64,000 nucleotides of DNA from Bradyrhizobium sp. CER78. Its GTDB lineage: Bacteria; Pseudomonadota; Alphaproteobacteria; Rhizobiales; Xanthobacteraceae. Below, piece after piece: positions 28,901 through 36,051 of the stretch. The notes beneath the pieces are model-generated. The model was not told the DNA's origin and searched no databases. It saw only the letters and a program-made list of their open reading frames with translations. Position numbers and translations under genes: made by a program. The stretch is from contig NZ_JARVWP010000001.1 in the NCBI RefSeq assembly GCF_029846235.1, positions 434,001-498,000 on the forward strand, written 5' to 3'. Position 1 is the first letter of the stretch. Each line of letters starts with the position of its first letter.

Positions 28901-29505
28901 TGATAGAGCACCTCGTTGGTGGCGAGCAGCGGCACACCGGCATCGGTAGCGAGGCCATGCAGCCGCGCGAGACGGCGCTTGTCGTCGCCGCGATAGAGCA
29001 GGCTTGCGGCGAGCCAGACGCCGTCGGCGGCGCTGGCCTTCAATCGCGCGAGCACGTCGAGCGCGTCAGCCGTCTCGTATCGATGCGGCAGCGCCAGCAC
29101 CAGCAGCTGGCCTTCCGCGAAATCGATCAGATCAGGCAAAGTGAGCCGGCAGTCGCCCTTCTCGACCCGCTCGACGCCAACACCGCGCTTGCCGCGGGTC
29201 AGCAATTGGCACAGCCGGCCATAGGCGGCGCGGTCGCGCGGATAGACCAGGATATCGGGCGTGCCGTCGATGAAGACGATGCGGGCGCCGACCAGGAACT
29301 TGGGCGGATGGGCGACCTTCTCGCTGTCGAGCTCCTTCCAGGCGCGCACCACGCCGGCCAGCGTGTTGTGATCGGCGATTCCGATCACGGGGATCCCGAG
29401 TTCGCTCGCCTGATGCACATAGGCGCGCGGATCGGAGCCGCCGCGCAGGAAGGAGAAGTTGCTGGTGATGCCGATCTCGGCATAGTCGAGCAGCGGTGTT
29501 GTCAT
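25936..29505 (-). CDS. dnaE2: Error-prone DNA polymerase DnaE2 (ImuC) with an in-frame repeat insertion
   Basis: A 1189-residue C-family polymerase alpha subunit for damage-induced translesion synthesis. An N-terminal PHP domain (YAEIGITSNFSFLRGGSDPR, IADHNTLAGV) is followed by the polymerase domain with the metal-binding PPDIDVDFEH motif, then a helix-hairpin-helix segment and a C-terminal OB-fold (VRCAGVVLVRQRPGSAKGVV, TLEDETGIANIVVWP). Family members are about 1050-1110 residues. The excess is explained by residues about 845-910, which are encoded by palindromic repeats yet keep the frame open between LDEDEERLKA and DWADRIVAARNRRPFTS. The ATG overlaps the imuB stop (ATGA). It is the last gene of the SOS operon imuA-imuB-dnaE2. 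Confidence 0.93.
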   Translation of the reverse strand: MTTPLLDYAEIGITSNFSFLRGGSDPRAYVHQASELGIPVIGIADHNTLAGVVRAWKELDSEKVAHPPKFLVGARIVFIDGTPDILVYPRDRAAYGRLCQLLTRGKRGVGVERVEKGDCRLTLPDLIDFAEGQLLVLALPHRYETADALDVLARLKASAADGVWLAASLLYRGDDKRRLARLHGLATDAGVPLLATNEVLYHHPARRPLQDVLTCIREKTTIEAVGRRLEANAERHLKPAHEMIRLFRDLPDAIAETMRFAGRISFSLDQLKYQYPDEPVPPGKTAQQHLEDLTWAGVDKYFGGEIDEKLRATLNKELALIAELKYAHYFLTVHDIVRYARSQNILCQGRGSAANSAVCYVLGVTSVDPTKVDLLFERFISKERLEPPDIDVDFEHSRREEVMQYVYRRYGRHRAAIIATIIHYRPRSAIRDVGKALGLTEDVTAALADTVWGSWGKGLNDMQVRQAGLDPANAMINLAVELATELIEFPRHLSQHVGGYVLTQDRLDTYVPIGNAAMDDRTFIEWDKDDVDALHMMKVDVLALGMLTCIRKCFDLISDHKGEHWELASVPQDDPEVYDMLCRGESLGVFQVESRAQMNMLPRLKPRTFYDLVIEVAIVRPGPIQGDMVHPYLRRRNGVEKESYPSPAPEHGPPDELHNVLHKTLGVPLFQEQAMRIAIEAAKFTSEEANGLRRSMATFRNVGTIGTYEEKLVGNMVVRGYDPDFARSCFDQIKGFGSYGFPESHAASFAQLVYISSWLKHYHPDAFCCGLLNSQPMGFYAPAQIVGDARKNSVTVREVDVSFSFAQNTLEEKVGEHCAVRLGFRQIDGFRWLDEDEERLKALQSSFSDAQLRIGGTRSVDVNESGRHERMGSLPPCGGELERGVSHDHRPCGLPLSLTLSRKGGGNPPTSRAALDGELDWADRIVAARNRRPFTSLEDFARDTALPKRALILLADADAFRSLGLDRREALWAVRRLPDDVPLPLFEAATAREQPDEGAEPLPEMPRPEQVVADYQTIRLSLKGHPMEFLREMFTRERVVACHTINRSNDRRRVRCAGVVLVRQRPGSAKGVVFMTLEDETGIANIVVWPKVMEQYRKEVMGARLILVEGYIQSSPEGVTHLVAQRMTDRSHDLIGLANESPVSKHPVPAGPALIEPLNDDRRDHGDNSPQRIRHPRNVRILPPSRDFH
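26782..26975. repeat. Composite palindromic repeat inside dnaE2
   Basis: An inverted repeat with arms near 26788-26830 and 26848-26890 (cores CCCCCCTTGCGGGAGAGGG and CTCTCCCCCACAAGGGGGG) lies next to a perfect 24-bp palindrome at 26941-26964 centred on GCGCAATTGCGC. Both belong to repeat families normally seen between genes. The first family also occurs inside imuB (31024-31145) and, as a diverged relative, upstream of the MFS gene (44778-44930). Confidence 0.88.
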
Positions 29506-31316
29506 GCGAACAGCCCGTGCACATACCAGTTGGCCGGAACGGGCTTGTCTTCCTCGTCGCGCAGTTCACTCTCGTAAAGACCGTCGCGAAAGATCCAGAA
29601 GCGCTGGCCCTCGGCATCTTCGACGCGGAAATAGTCGCGCGTCAGCGCCGCGCCGTCCTGCTTCCACCATTCCATCGCGATACGCTCGGGGCCTTCGACC
29701 CGCACCACCGCGTGCAGGGCGCGCCGCCAGGTGAATTGGTGCGGCGGACCGTCCGGCACGCTCGCGAACGGCACCTTGATCGGCTCGGGCCGCTCGAACA
29801 GCCTGAGCGGCCGCAGCGGCGGCTCGCCGGTGACGCGCTCCGGCCAGGCGGCGGCACTGGCGGCGGCCAGATGATGCTGCGCCGGCAGCGCGAGCGCCGC
29901 GCGCTCGGGGATATGGCTTTCCAGCGGCAGATGCACGACGACGCGTTTGCCGCCGATGCGGGCGGCGATGCGATCGATCAGCGCCGAGATCTCGTCATTG
30001 TCGTGCACAGTGGTGTCGAGATCGCGCTGCTGCTGCACTACGATCTCGGTACGCCCGGCGGCAAGGCGAATGAGATCGAAGCCGAAGCCGGGATCGAGCG
30101 GATCGTTGAGCGCATCGAGCCGCTCGCGGAACAGACGGTCGATCATCTCGGGCCGCGTCACCGGACGCCCGGTCTCGACCATGATCGTGCGCACCGCACC
30201 GTCAGTGCGGAAGAAGCTCGCTTCCAGTTGCCGCGCGCCCTTGCCCTGCTTGTCCATCGCCGCAACCAGCATCTTGGCGAGGCTCGACAGCGTCAGCGCG
30301 ATCACGGTGTCGGTCGCAATCGGTTCGGGGAAACGCTTCTCGACGATGTAATCGGGCAGCGGCTTGCGCGGGCTGATCGGGGCATCGCCCTGCCCGAGCG
30401 CGTGGCTGAGCAAGGTGGTGAAGGCCGCGCCGAACCGCGCCGAGATCTCATGCGGTGCGCGCGCGGCGACATCGCCGATGGTCTTCAAGCCGGCGCGGCG
30501 CAGGCCGGTGGTCACAGAGCTATCTGCACCGAGCGCCGACACCGGCAGCGGGCTAACGGCCTGCGCTTCCTCGCCATCGGCGACAATCTTGCCCGAAATG
30601 GTGCGCGTCAGCGTGCGCGCCGCGATCGAGGTGCCGGCAATCGCCGCGCTGACCGCAAAGCCGCGACGGCTCAGCGCATTGGTCACGATCTGCAGCAGCG
30701 CACGCTCGCCGCCGAACAGGTGCGCGCAGCCGGTGATGTCGAGGAACAGGCCGTAAGGTGCGTCGAGCGCGACCAGCGGCGTGAAGCGGTCGCACCAGTC
30801 GGCGATGTCGTTCAACGTCTTCAGGTCGGCGGCGGGGTCGGCGTCGTAGACCGTAAGCTCGGGGCAGATCGCCCGCGCATTGGCGAGCGGCAACCCGATC
30901 GACAGCCCGGCCCGCACCGCGGCCTCGTCGATCGCGTGCAGCAGGATCGCGTTGTGGTCTTTTGCGACCACGACGCTGGGGAGGTCCGCTTGCTTCACTT
31001 CGTTCGTGAGGGACGCATGGGCGGACGGGTTCCCTCCCCCCTTGCGGGGGAGGGTTAGGGAGAGGGGTGAGCCACATACGCCGGCGTCCGTGGTACCCCT
31101 CTCTCCAACTCTCCCCCGCAAGGGGGGAGAGAGCCCTGCCGATGTGCTCACCTCACTTGAAAGCTCTGCCACCTCCCGTGTGTCGATTGGCACAACGTTG
31201 CGCCCATCAGCTTGCGAGGCGGTGTCCTGCGCGAGCTTGCGCTTGATGCGGTCGATGGGCAGGCGTGGCAGCCACAGGCTGAGGATACGCCGACGGTTCA
31301 CTGAATTGGCACTCAT
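29502..31316 (-). CDS. imuB: ImuB, DinB-like Y-family polymerase homologue, with an in-frame repeat insertion
   Basis: A 604-residue Y-family-like protein that acts as the beta-clamp-binding scaffold of the ImuA-ImuB-DnaE2 mutasome. The start MSANSVNRRRILSLWLPRLP and the palm-like segment CDRFTPLVALDAPYGLFLDI are typical; catalytic acidic residues of active Y-polymerases are not conserved in the family. Typical members are near 500 residues. The excess sits at about residues 56-100, where a palindromic repeat (31024-31145) codes the peptide GLSPPLRGRVGERG to PLSLTLPRKGGGNP between the first strand and LPSVVVAKDHNAILLHA. The ATG at 31316 overlaps the 3' end of imuA by 110 bases. The stop overlaps the dnaE2 start. 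Confidence 0.9.
   Translation of the reverse strand: MSANSVNRRRILSLWLPRLPIDRIKRKLAQDTASQADGRNVVPIDTREVAELSSEVSTSAGLSPPLRGRVGERGTTDAGVCGSPLSLTLPRKGGGNPSAHASLTNEVKQADLPSVVVAKDHNAILLHAIDEAAVRAGLSIGLPLANARAICPELTVYDADPAADLKTLNDIADWCDRFTPLVALDAPYGLFLDITGCAHLFGGERALLQIVTNALSRRGFAVSAAIAGTSIAARTLTRTISGKIVADGEEAQAVSPLPVSALGADSSVTTGLRRAGLKTIGDVAARAPHEISARFGAAFTTLLSHALGQGDAPISPRKPLPDYIVEKRFPEPIATDTVIALTLSSLAKMLVAAMDKQGKGARQLEASFFRTDGAVRTIMVETGRPVTRPEMIDRLFRERLDALNDPLDPGFGFDLIRLAAGRTEIVVQQQRDLDTTVHDNDEISALIDRIAARIGGKRVVVHLPLESHIPERAALALPAQHHLAAASAAAWPERVTGEPPLRPLRLFERPEPIKVPFASVPDGPPHQFTWRRALHAVVRVEGPERIAMEWWKQDGAALTRDYFRVEDAEGQRFWIFRDGLYESELRDEEDKPVPANWYVHGLFA
31024..31145. repeat. Palindromic repeat inside imuB
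   Basis: Arms near 31030-31072 and 31094-31133 share the cores CCCCCCTTGCGGGGGAGGG and CTCTCCCCCGCAAGGGGGG with the element in dnaE2, separated here by a shorter spacer. The element is in frame with imuB and contains no stop codon in the coding frame. Confidence 0.88.
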
Positions 31317-32001
31317 CACATTTCCATTCCATGATCCATCGCCCGACCGGGCCATGACGATTGCGCACGAGCTCGGCCTCGACGCGCGGCGCGCCCCAAG
31401 GGCTCGCGGCATTGCCGGGCGGCGAATGTGCCGCGCGCACGATCCAGCGCGTCTCCGCGGTCGAGGGGATTGGCGTCGCCGCGATCCGCAGCACCAACGC
31501 GGTGACGCCGGAGGCTTGCGCGGCGAGCGTCAATTTGCGGCTGGCGACGAGATCGAGCTGGCGCGCCTGGCCCCAGATTTCGAGCACGACGGCGCCGAGC
31601 GCATCGCAGGCGAGCGCATCGGCCGCAGTGCGCAGGCCGCTGTCGACATCGGCGGCGCGCACCGTGACCAGGAGGCGCGGATCGAGACCGAGTTCGGCGA
31701 GCCCGCGCATCGACAGCGCGCCGTTCTCGCGATCGGAAAAATCCTGCCGCACCCAGACCAATGGCTTGCGCGCCGATATCAGCCCGGCGAGCCCCGCGAT
31801 GAAGCCGGTCGCAGCGCCGCCTTGATGGCCGGCCGCGAACACCTCGTGCAGCGCGGCCGGGGCAAGTCCGCCGCGCAGCATCGCGTCCGCGCCGGCATGA
31901 CCGAGCGCGATGCGGTTCGGCATCGCCGCATCCGACGGCGCCTCGATGCGCGCGATGCTGCCGCGCAGAGACGCAAGCGTACCCGTGCGTGCGCCGTTCA
32001 T
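31207..32001 (-). CDS. imuA: ImuA, RecA-like mutasome accessory protein
   Basis: A 264-residue RecA/SulA-like protein and the first gene of the SOS mutagenesis operon. It contains LRGSIARIE, ALGHAGADAMLRGGLAPAALHEVFAA (the segment before a degenerate P-loop), LVWVRQDFSDRENGALSMRG and the C-terminal region with IPSTAETRWIVRAAHSPP. The Walker A motif is poorly conserved, as is usual for ImuA. Known homologues regulate RecA filaments and interact with ImuB. The ATG at 32001 follows a GGAGCGGCGC ribosome site. An SOS box lies 74 bases upstream of the start. The 3' end overlaps imuB by 110 bases, which suggests tight translational coupling. Confidence 0.9.
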   Translation of the reverse strand: MNGARTGTLASLRGSIARIEAPSDAAMPNRIALGHAGADAMLRGGLAPAALHEVFAAGHQGGAATGFIAGLAGLISARKPLVWVRQDFSDRENGALSMRGLAELGLDPRLLVTVRAADVDSGLRTAADALACDALGAVVLEIWGQARQLDLVASRKLTLAAQASGVTALVLRIAATPIPSTAETRWIVRAAHSPPGNAASPWGAPRVEAELVRNRHGPVGRWIMEWKCDECQFSEPSAYPQPVAATPAHRPHQAQARAGHRLAS

Positions 32002-32074
32002 GATGCGCCGCTCCTTCTCGTCAAAATTTGAGGCCGTCACTGACCAGAACAGAGAACCAGGGACTGGCTCATTT

Positions 32075-32089
32075 GTTCATGTTATGTTC
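32075..32089. promoter_or_regulatory. LexA (SOS) box for the imuA-imuB-dnaE2 operon
   Basis: GTTCATGTTATGTTC is an exact match to the alphaproteobacterial LexA site GTTC-N7-GTTC. It lies upstream of imuA (start 32001) in the divergent gap with the UdgX-type gene (start 32259), so LexA could control both, with imuA the better-placed target. Confidence 0.92.
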
Positions 32090-32258
32090 TAATATAAAGC
32101 TAACAGGGCCCACAGAGTCAATCGGATTGGTGAGCTCAGTGATTCATGAGTTGAATCAATGAGATTCAGCAGCCGCCGAACCGGGCAGGCCCGTGATCTT
32201 CCGCAGTGTCAGCACGCAGGCCCCGAAAATGGCGGCGTGACGGAAACGGAGCAATCGC

Positions 32259-33692
32259 ATGCGTATCATCGTGCTCGACAACGACACCGATTTCGAAGGC
32301 TGGCGCAGGGCCGCGCGGCGATTGGCGATCAATGACGTGAAGCCCGCGGAGGTCACCTGGACCATCCGCCGCGATGACGAATTGTCGTCCGCATCCTGCA
32401 TGAATGACTTGCCTGACGTGCCGCAGGCGCAGTTCAACGTCCCTGCCAAATTCGTCGAGCTCGCAAAGGCCGCGATCCTGCATCGCAGTGACGAGCGCTT
32501 CGCCCTGCTCTATCGCCTGCTGTGGCGGCTGCGCAGTCGTCACGATCTGCTCGGCGCAACTGATGACCCTGACGTCGCCGAGGTCCACGCGATGGCGCGC
32601 GCGGTCTATGTCGACATCGACAGGATGCACGCGCATCTGCGTTTCCGCGAAATCGGCCGCGAGCGGATGGCGCATTACGTCGCCTGGTTCGAGCCGGAGC
32701 ATCGCATCGTCGAGCTCGCCGCACCTTTCTTCGCCGGCCGCTTCGCCGACATGCCGTGGTCGATCCTCACTCCCGATGTCTGCGCACATTGGGATGGGCA
32801 CGCGATCTCGATCACGCCGGGCGTCGCCAAATCCGAGGTGCCGTCCGAGGACCGGCTCGAGGAGGCCTGGCGGCGTCATGACAACGGCCTCTTCAATCCC
32901 GCGCGGCTGAAGGTGATGGAGATGCCGCAGGCCTATTGGAGGAACCTGCCCGAGGACTCGATCATTAAGCCGCTGATCGAAGACGCCATGCGCATGACCA
33001 GCGGCCCCTTCATCGCCCGCAAGGCGGCGGAGCCGCAGCAGCCGCAGGATCCGCCGATGGCCCGCAAGCAAACTCAGGATGCACAGGTGCGCGACACGAT
33101 CGCTGCCCTGCGCGACGAGGCCGCCAATTGCCGCGCCTGCCCGCTGTGGCAGGACGCAACCCAGACCGTGTTCGGCGAGGGACCGCAGAGCGCGACGCTG
33201 ATGCTGGTCGGCGAGCAGCCCGGCGACAAGGAAGATCTCGCCGGCCATCCCTTCGTCGGACCGGCCGGGCAGATGCTCGATCGCGCGCTTGAGGACGCCG
33301 GCATCGATCGCGCCACGGTCTACATCACCAACGCAGTGAAGCACTTCAAATTCGTGCCGCGCGGCAAGGTCCGGCTGCACCAGAAGCCGGGCACGCCGGA
33401 AATCCGCGCCTGCCGGCAGTGGTACGAGCGCGAGCTCGCCGCCATCAAGCCGGAGCTCGTGGTGGCGCTCGGCGCCACCGCAGCGCAGAGCGTGCTCGGC
33501 AAGATCACCCCGATCAACAAGAACCGCGGCCACCTGATCGACCACGACGGAACCAAGGTGCTCGTCACCGTGCACCCATCCTATCTGTTGCGGCTGCCCG
33601 ACGAAAAAGCCAAGGCGCTGGAATTTCAGCGCTTTATCGACGACCTGAAGATCGCTGCGGGCCACCTCCGCCGTTCGGATCACGCTGCTTGA
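32259..33692 (+). CDS. UdgX-family uracil-DNA-binding protein fused to a DUF4130 (TIGR03915-like) domain
   Basis: A 477-residue two-domain DNA-repair protein. The N-terminal part (MRIIVLDNDTDFEGWRRAAR to about 255) matches the DUF4130/TIGR03915 putative DNA-metabolism domain. The C-terminal part (from about 267) is a family-4-like uracil-DNA glycosylase fold with CRACPLW (Fe-S cysteines), the uracil-site motif GEQPGDKEDLAGHPFVGPAG and the extra loop RGKVRLHQKP. In UdgX of Mycobacterium smegmatis the loop histidine forms a covalent bond with uracil DNA; the corresponding residue here is His374. It diverges from the SOS mutasome operon and may share its LexA site. The ATG at 32259 precedes the conserved first strand. 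Confidence 0.9.
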   Translation: MRIIVLDNDTDFEGWRRAARRLAINDVKPAEVTWTIRRDDELSSASCMNDLPDVPQAQFNVPAKFVELAKAAILHRSDERFALLYRLLWRLRSRHDLLGATDDPDVAEVHAMARAVYVDIDRMHAHLRFREIGRERMAHYVAWFEPEHRIVELAAPFFAGRFADMPWSILTPDVCAHWDGHAISITPGVAKSEVPSEDRLEEAWRRHDNGLFNPARLKVMEMPQAYWRNLPEDSIIKPLIEDAMRMTSGPFIARKAAEPQQPQDPPMARKQTQDAQVRDTIAALRDEAANCRACPLWQDATQTVFGEGPQSATLMLVGEQPGDKEDLAGHPFVGPAGQMLDRALEDAGIDRATVYITNAVKHFKFVPRGKVRLHQKPGTPEIRACRQWYERELAAIKPELVVALGATAAQSVLGKITPINKNRGHLIDHDGTKVLVTVHPSYLLRLPDEKAKALEFQRFIDDLKIAAGHLRRSDHAA

Positions 33693-34330
33693 GTTCCACA
33701 AACCGGCGGAACCGAAGCAACCACACGTCAACGTGAAATTGTTCTCAACGCTGATAAATACCTACAACCTTGAATTGATCCGTGGTACTGTGACGTGTTC
33801 CGCAGGTATCGGGCGTCATGTTCACGCCATGACGTACCCCGAGGCGGGCGCGCTGCGCGGTTTGCTAGCCCCGATCGTGCGGCGCGCCACCTCATCTTTC
33901 CATCCTGCCTTCTATCCCTCCCCTCACCCGCACCTCCTCACTGCACCTTCCTGACCCGCGACGCTCCTCACCCGCGACGCCGCCAGATTTCCGATTAACA
34001 GAAATATTGTCCAGGCCCTGCCGTCGTGGTCTCGCCGCCGCTGTGACCTCACCGGCCCGCGGTCAGTGTGATCTCGCTGCACTCAGTGTGACCTCACGGC
34101 GCAAAGTCTTGCCCTGCGAAACGAGTGCAAGGCATCTCCGTCGTCATCGCTGACCTTTTGTTGCTGGAGATTGCCACGAGGCCGTGAAGGCGCATGGGCC
34201 TTCAACGCGTTCCACAACAATTCGGCGCGATGTCCACCGTCACGGCCGGCCGCCTCATTTCGCGAGGCGGATTTCAATTGCCTGTCATATGCATCGATCA
34301 AAATCGGGGGCATTGGGACAGGAGTTTACC
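33693..34330. other. Intergenic region (638 bases) upstream of the phosphate transporter
   Basis: No gene is supported. Three near-identical short direct repeats are present: TGTGACCTCAC (34042-34052), TCAGTGTGATCTCGC (34063-34077) and TCAGTGTGACCTCAC (34083-34097). A single CTGTCAT (34282-34288) resembles half of a PhoB box, but the second half is absent. The start of the open frame that reads into the transporter from further upstream is not convincing. Confidence 0.5.
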
Positions 34331-35953
34331 ATGAGCGATATGGCGTTACCCGGCTCGATCGAGCCCGCCTTGAAAAAGGGTCCGGATCTCGACAAAGGCT
34401 TCCACCCCATGACGGGGATCATTTATTTGGGCGTGGTCGCGGCCGCGCTGCTGTTCGTTGCCTACAGCATCTATGCCGACGTCGACGCCACCGGCACGCG
34501 CGTCACGTCGTTCCTGCCCTACATCATGCTGTTCGTTGCGCTGCTGATCGCGCTCGGCTTCGAATTCGTCAACGGCTTCCACGACACCGCCAACGCGGTC
34601 GCCACCGTGATCTACACCCGCTCGCTGCCGGCGCATGTCGCCGTGGTCTGGTCGGGCATGTTCAACCTGTTCGGCGTGCTGCTCTCGAGCGGCGCCGTCG
34701 CGTTCGGCATCGTGTCGCTGCTTCCGGTCGAACTGATCCTGCAGGTCGGCTCCAGCGCCGGCTTTGCGATGGTGTTCGCGCTCCTGATCGCCGCCATCAT
34801 CTGGAATCTCGGCACCTGGTGGCTCGGCCTGCCGGCCTCGAGCTCGCACACTTTGATCGGCTCGATCATGGGCGTCGGCATCATGAACGCGCTGCTGCGC
34901 GGCCGCGACGGCACCTCGGGCGTTGACTGGTCGCAGGCGGCCAACATCGCCAAGGCGCTGCTGCTGTCGCCGCTGTTCGGCTTCGTGCTCGCGGCCGGCC
35001 TGCTCTACATCCTCAAGGCCGTGCTCGTGCGCGCCACGCCCGCTTTGTTCGGCGAGCCGGTCGGCGACCAGCCGCCGCCGTGGTGGATCCGCGGCATCCT
35101 GATCCTGACCTGCACCTTGGTCAGCTTCTTCCACGGCTCCAATGACGGCCAGAAGGGCATGGGCTTGATCATGCTGATCCTGATCGGCACCGTGCCGACC
35201 GCCTATGCGCTGAACCGCGCGCTGCCCGCAAGCCAGATCGAGCAGTTCGCTGCGCATTCGACCGCCGCCAGCAAGGTCATCGAAGGCAAGGCCGCCGGTT
35301 ACAACGTGATCGGCAACCCGCGCCCGGCGGTGACCAACTACGTCTCGCAGCACCAGATCAATGAAGGCACCTTCCCGTCACTGGCAGTGCTGGTCCGCGA
35401 TATCGGCCAACAGGTCGCCCAGTACGGCACGCTGGCCAAGTTCCCGGCTGACGTGGTCGGCAACACCCGTAACGACATGTACCTCGCCTCGGAAGCGATC
35501 CGCCTCCTGATGAAGGACAAGGAAGCCGAACTGACCGCCGCCGACGTCGCCACGCTGAACCAGTACAAGGGCTCGCTCGATGCCGCGACGAAGTTCATCC
35601 CGAGCTGGGTGAAGTTCGCCGTCGCCATCGCGCTCGGCCTCGGCACCATGGTCGGCTGGAAGCGCATCGTCGTCACCGTCGGCGAGAAGATCGGCAAGAC
35701 CCACCTGACCTACGCGCAGGGCGCCTGCGCCGAGATCACGGCAGCCGCGACGATCGCGGCGGCCGACGGCTACGGCCTGCCGGTCTCGACCACCCACGTG
35801 CTGTCGTCAGGCATTGCCGGCACCATGGCCGCCAACGGCTCCGGCCTGCAATGGGCGACGATCCGGAACATCGCGATGGCCTGGGTGCTGACCCTGCCGG
35901 CCGCGATGATCCTCTCGGGCGTGCTCTATTACGTGTTCTACCACGTGTTCTGA
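34331..35953 (+). CDS. pit: PiT-family inorganic phosphate transporter
   Basis: A 540-residue low-affinity phosphate symporter of the inner membrane. The two PiT signature halves are visible: FEFVNGFHDTANAVATVIYT with GTWWLGLPASSSHTLIGSIM near the N-terminus, and FFHGSNDGQKGMGLIM with DGYGLPVSTTHVLSSGIAGT in the second half. About ten to twelve transmembrane helices and a large central hydrophilic loop (about 285-425) are present. The ATG at 34331 has the GGAG ribosome site at 34321-34324 and begins MSDMALPGSIEPALKKG. The gene is monocistronic, with a strong terminator at 35991-36017. No pit-accessory PhoU-like gene is adjacent. Confidence 0.92.
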   Translation: MSDMALPGSIEPALKKGPDLDKGFHPMTGIIYLGVVAAALLFVAYSIYADVDATGTRVTSFLPYIMLFVALLIALGFEFVNGFHDTANAVATVIYTRSLPAHVAVVWSGMFNLFGVLLSSGAVAFGIVSLLPVELILQVGSSAGFAMVFALLIAAIIWNLGTWWLGLPASSSHTLIGSIMGVGIMNALLRGRDGTSGVDWSQAANIAKALLLSPLFGFVLAAGLLYILKAVLVRATPALFGEPVGDQPPPWWIRGILILTCTLVSFFHGSNDGQKGMGLIMLILIGTVPTAYALNRALPASQIEQFAAHSTAASKVIEGKAAGYNVIGNPRPAVTNYVSQHQINEGTFPSLAVLVRDIGQQVAQYGTLAKFPADVVGNTRNDMYLASEAIRLLMKDKEAELTAADVATLNQYKGSLDAATKFIPSWVKFAVAIALGLGTMVGWKRIVVTVGEKIGKTHLTYAQGACAEITAAATIAAADGYGLPVSTTHVLSSGIAGTMAANGSGLQWATIRNIAMAWVLTLPAAMILSGVLYYVFYHVF

Positions 35954-35990
35954 TGCCCCCTGCTTTCGGCGCGACCGCGACGGACAGAAG

Positions 35991-36017
35991 GGCCCGCACC
36001 TCAGGTGCGGGCCTTTC
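35991..36017 (+). terminator. Rho-independent terminator of the phosphate transporter gene
   Basis: Perfect 10-bp arms GGCCCGCACC (35991-36000) and GGTGCGGGCC (36004-36013) with a TCA loop are followed by TTTC. It begins 38 bases after the transporter stop and lies before the convergent LysR gene. Confidence 0.8.
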
Positions 36018-36051
36018 GCGTTTCTGACCGTCGCGGCGCGAAGCGCGTGGC

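Noticed and set aside
27901..29577. Long open frame antisense to dnaE2 (and similar antisense frames opposite imuB, hpnN, shc, the beta-helix gene and the UdgX gene)
   Set aside because: Arises from GC-rich codon structure opposite real genes; the translation is rich in Arg/His/Asp/Val and has no domain, ribosome site or family resemblance.
34282..34288. CTGTCAT upstream of the phosphate transporter as a PhoB box
   Set aside because: Only one half of the direct repeat is present; the second 7-mer at the proper spacing does not match.
34184..34330. Upstream extension of the phosphate transporter
   Set aside because: The extra 49 residues are not hydrophobic or conserved in PiT proteins, and a good ribosome site precedes the ATG at 34331.
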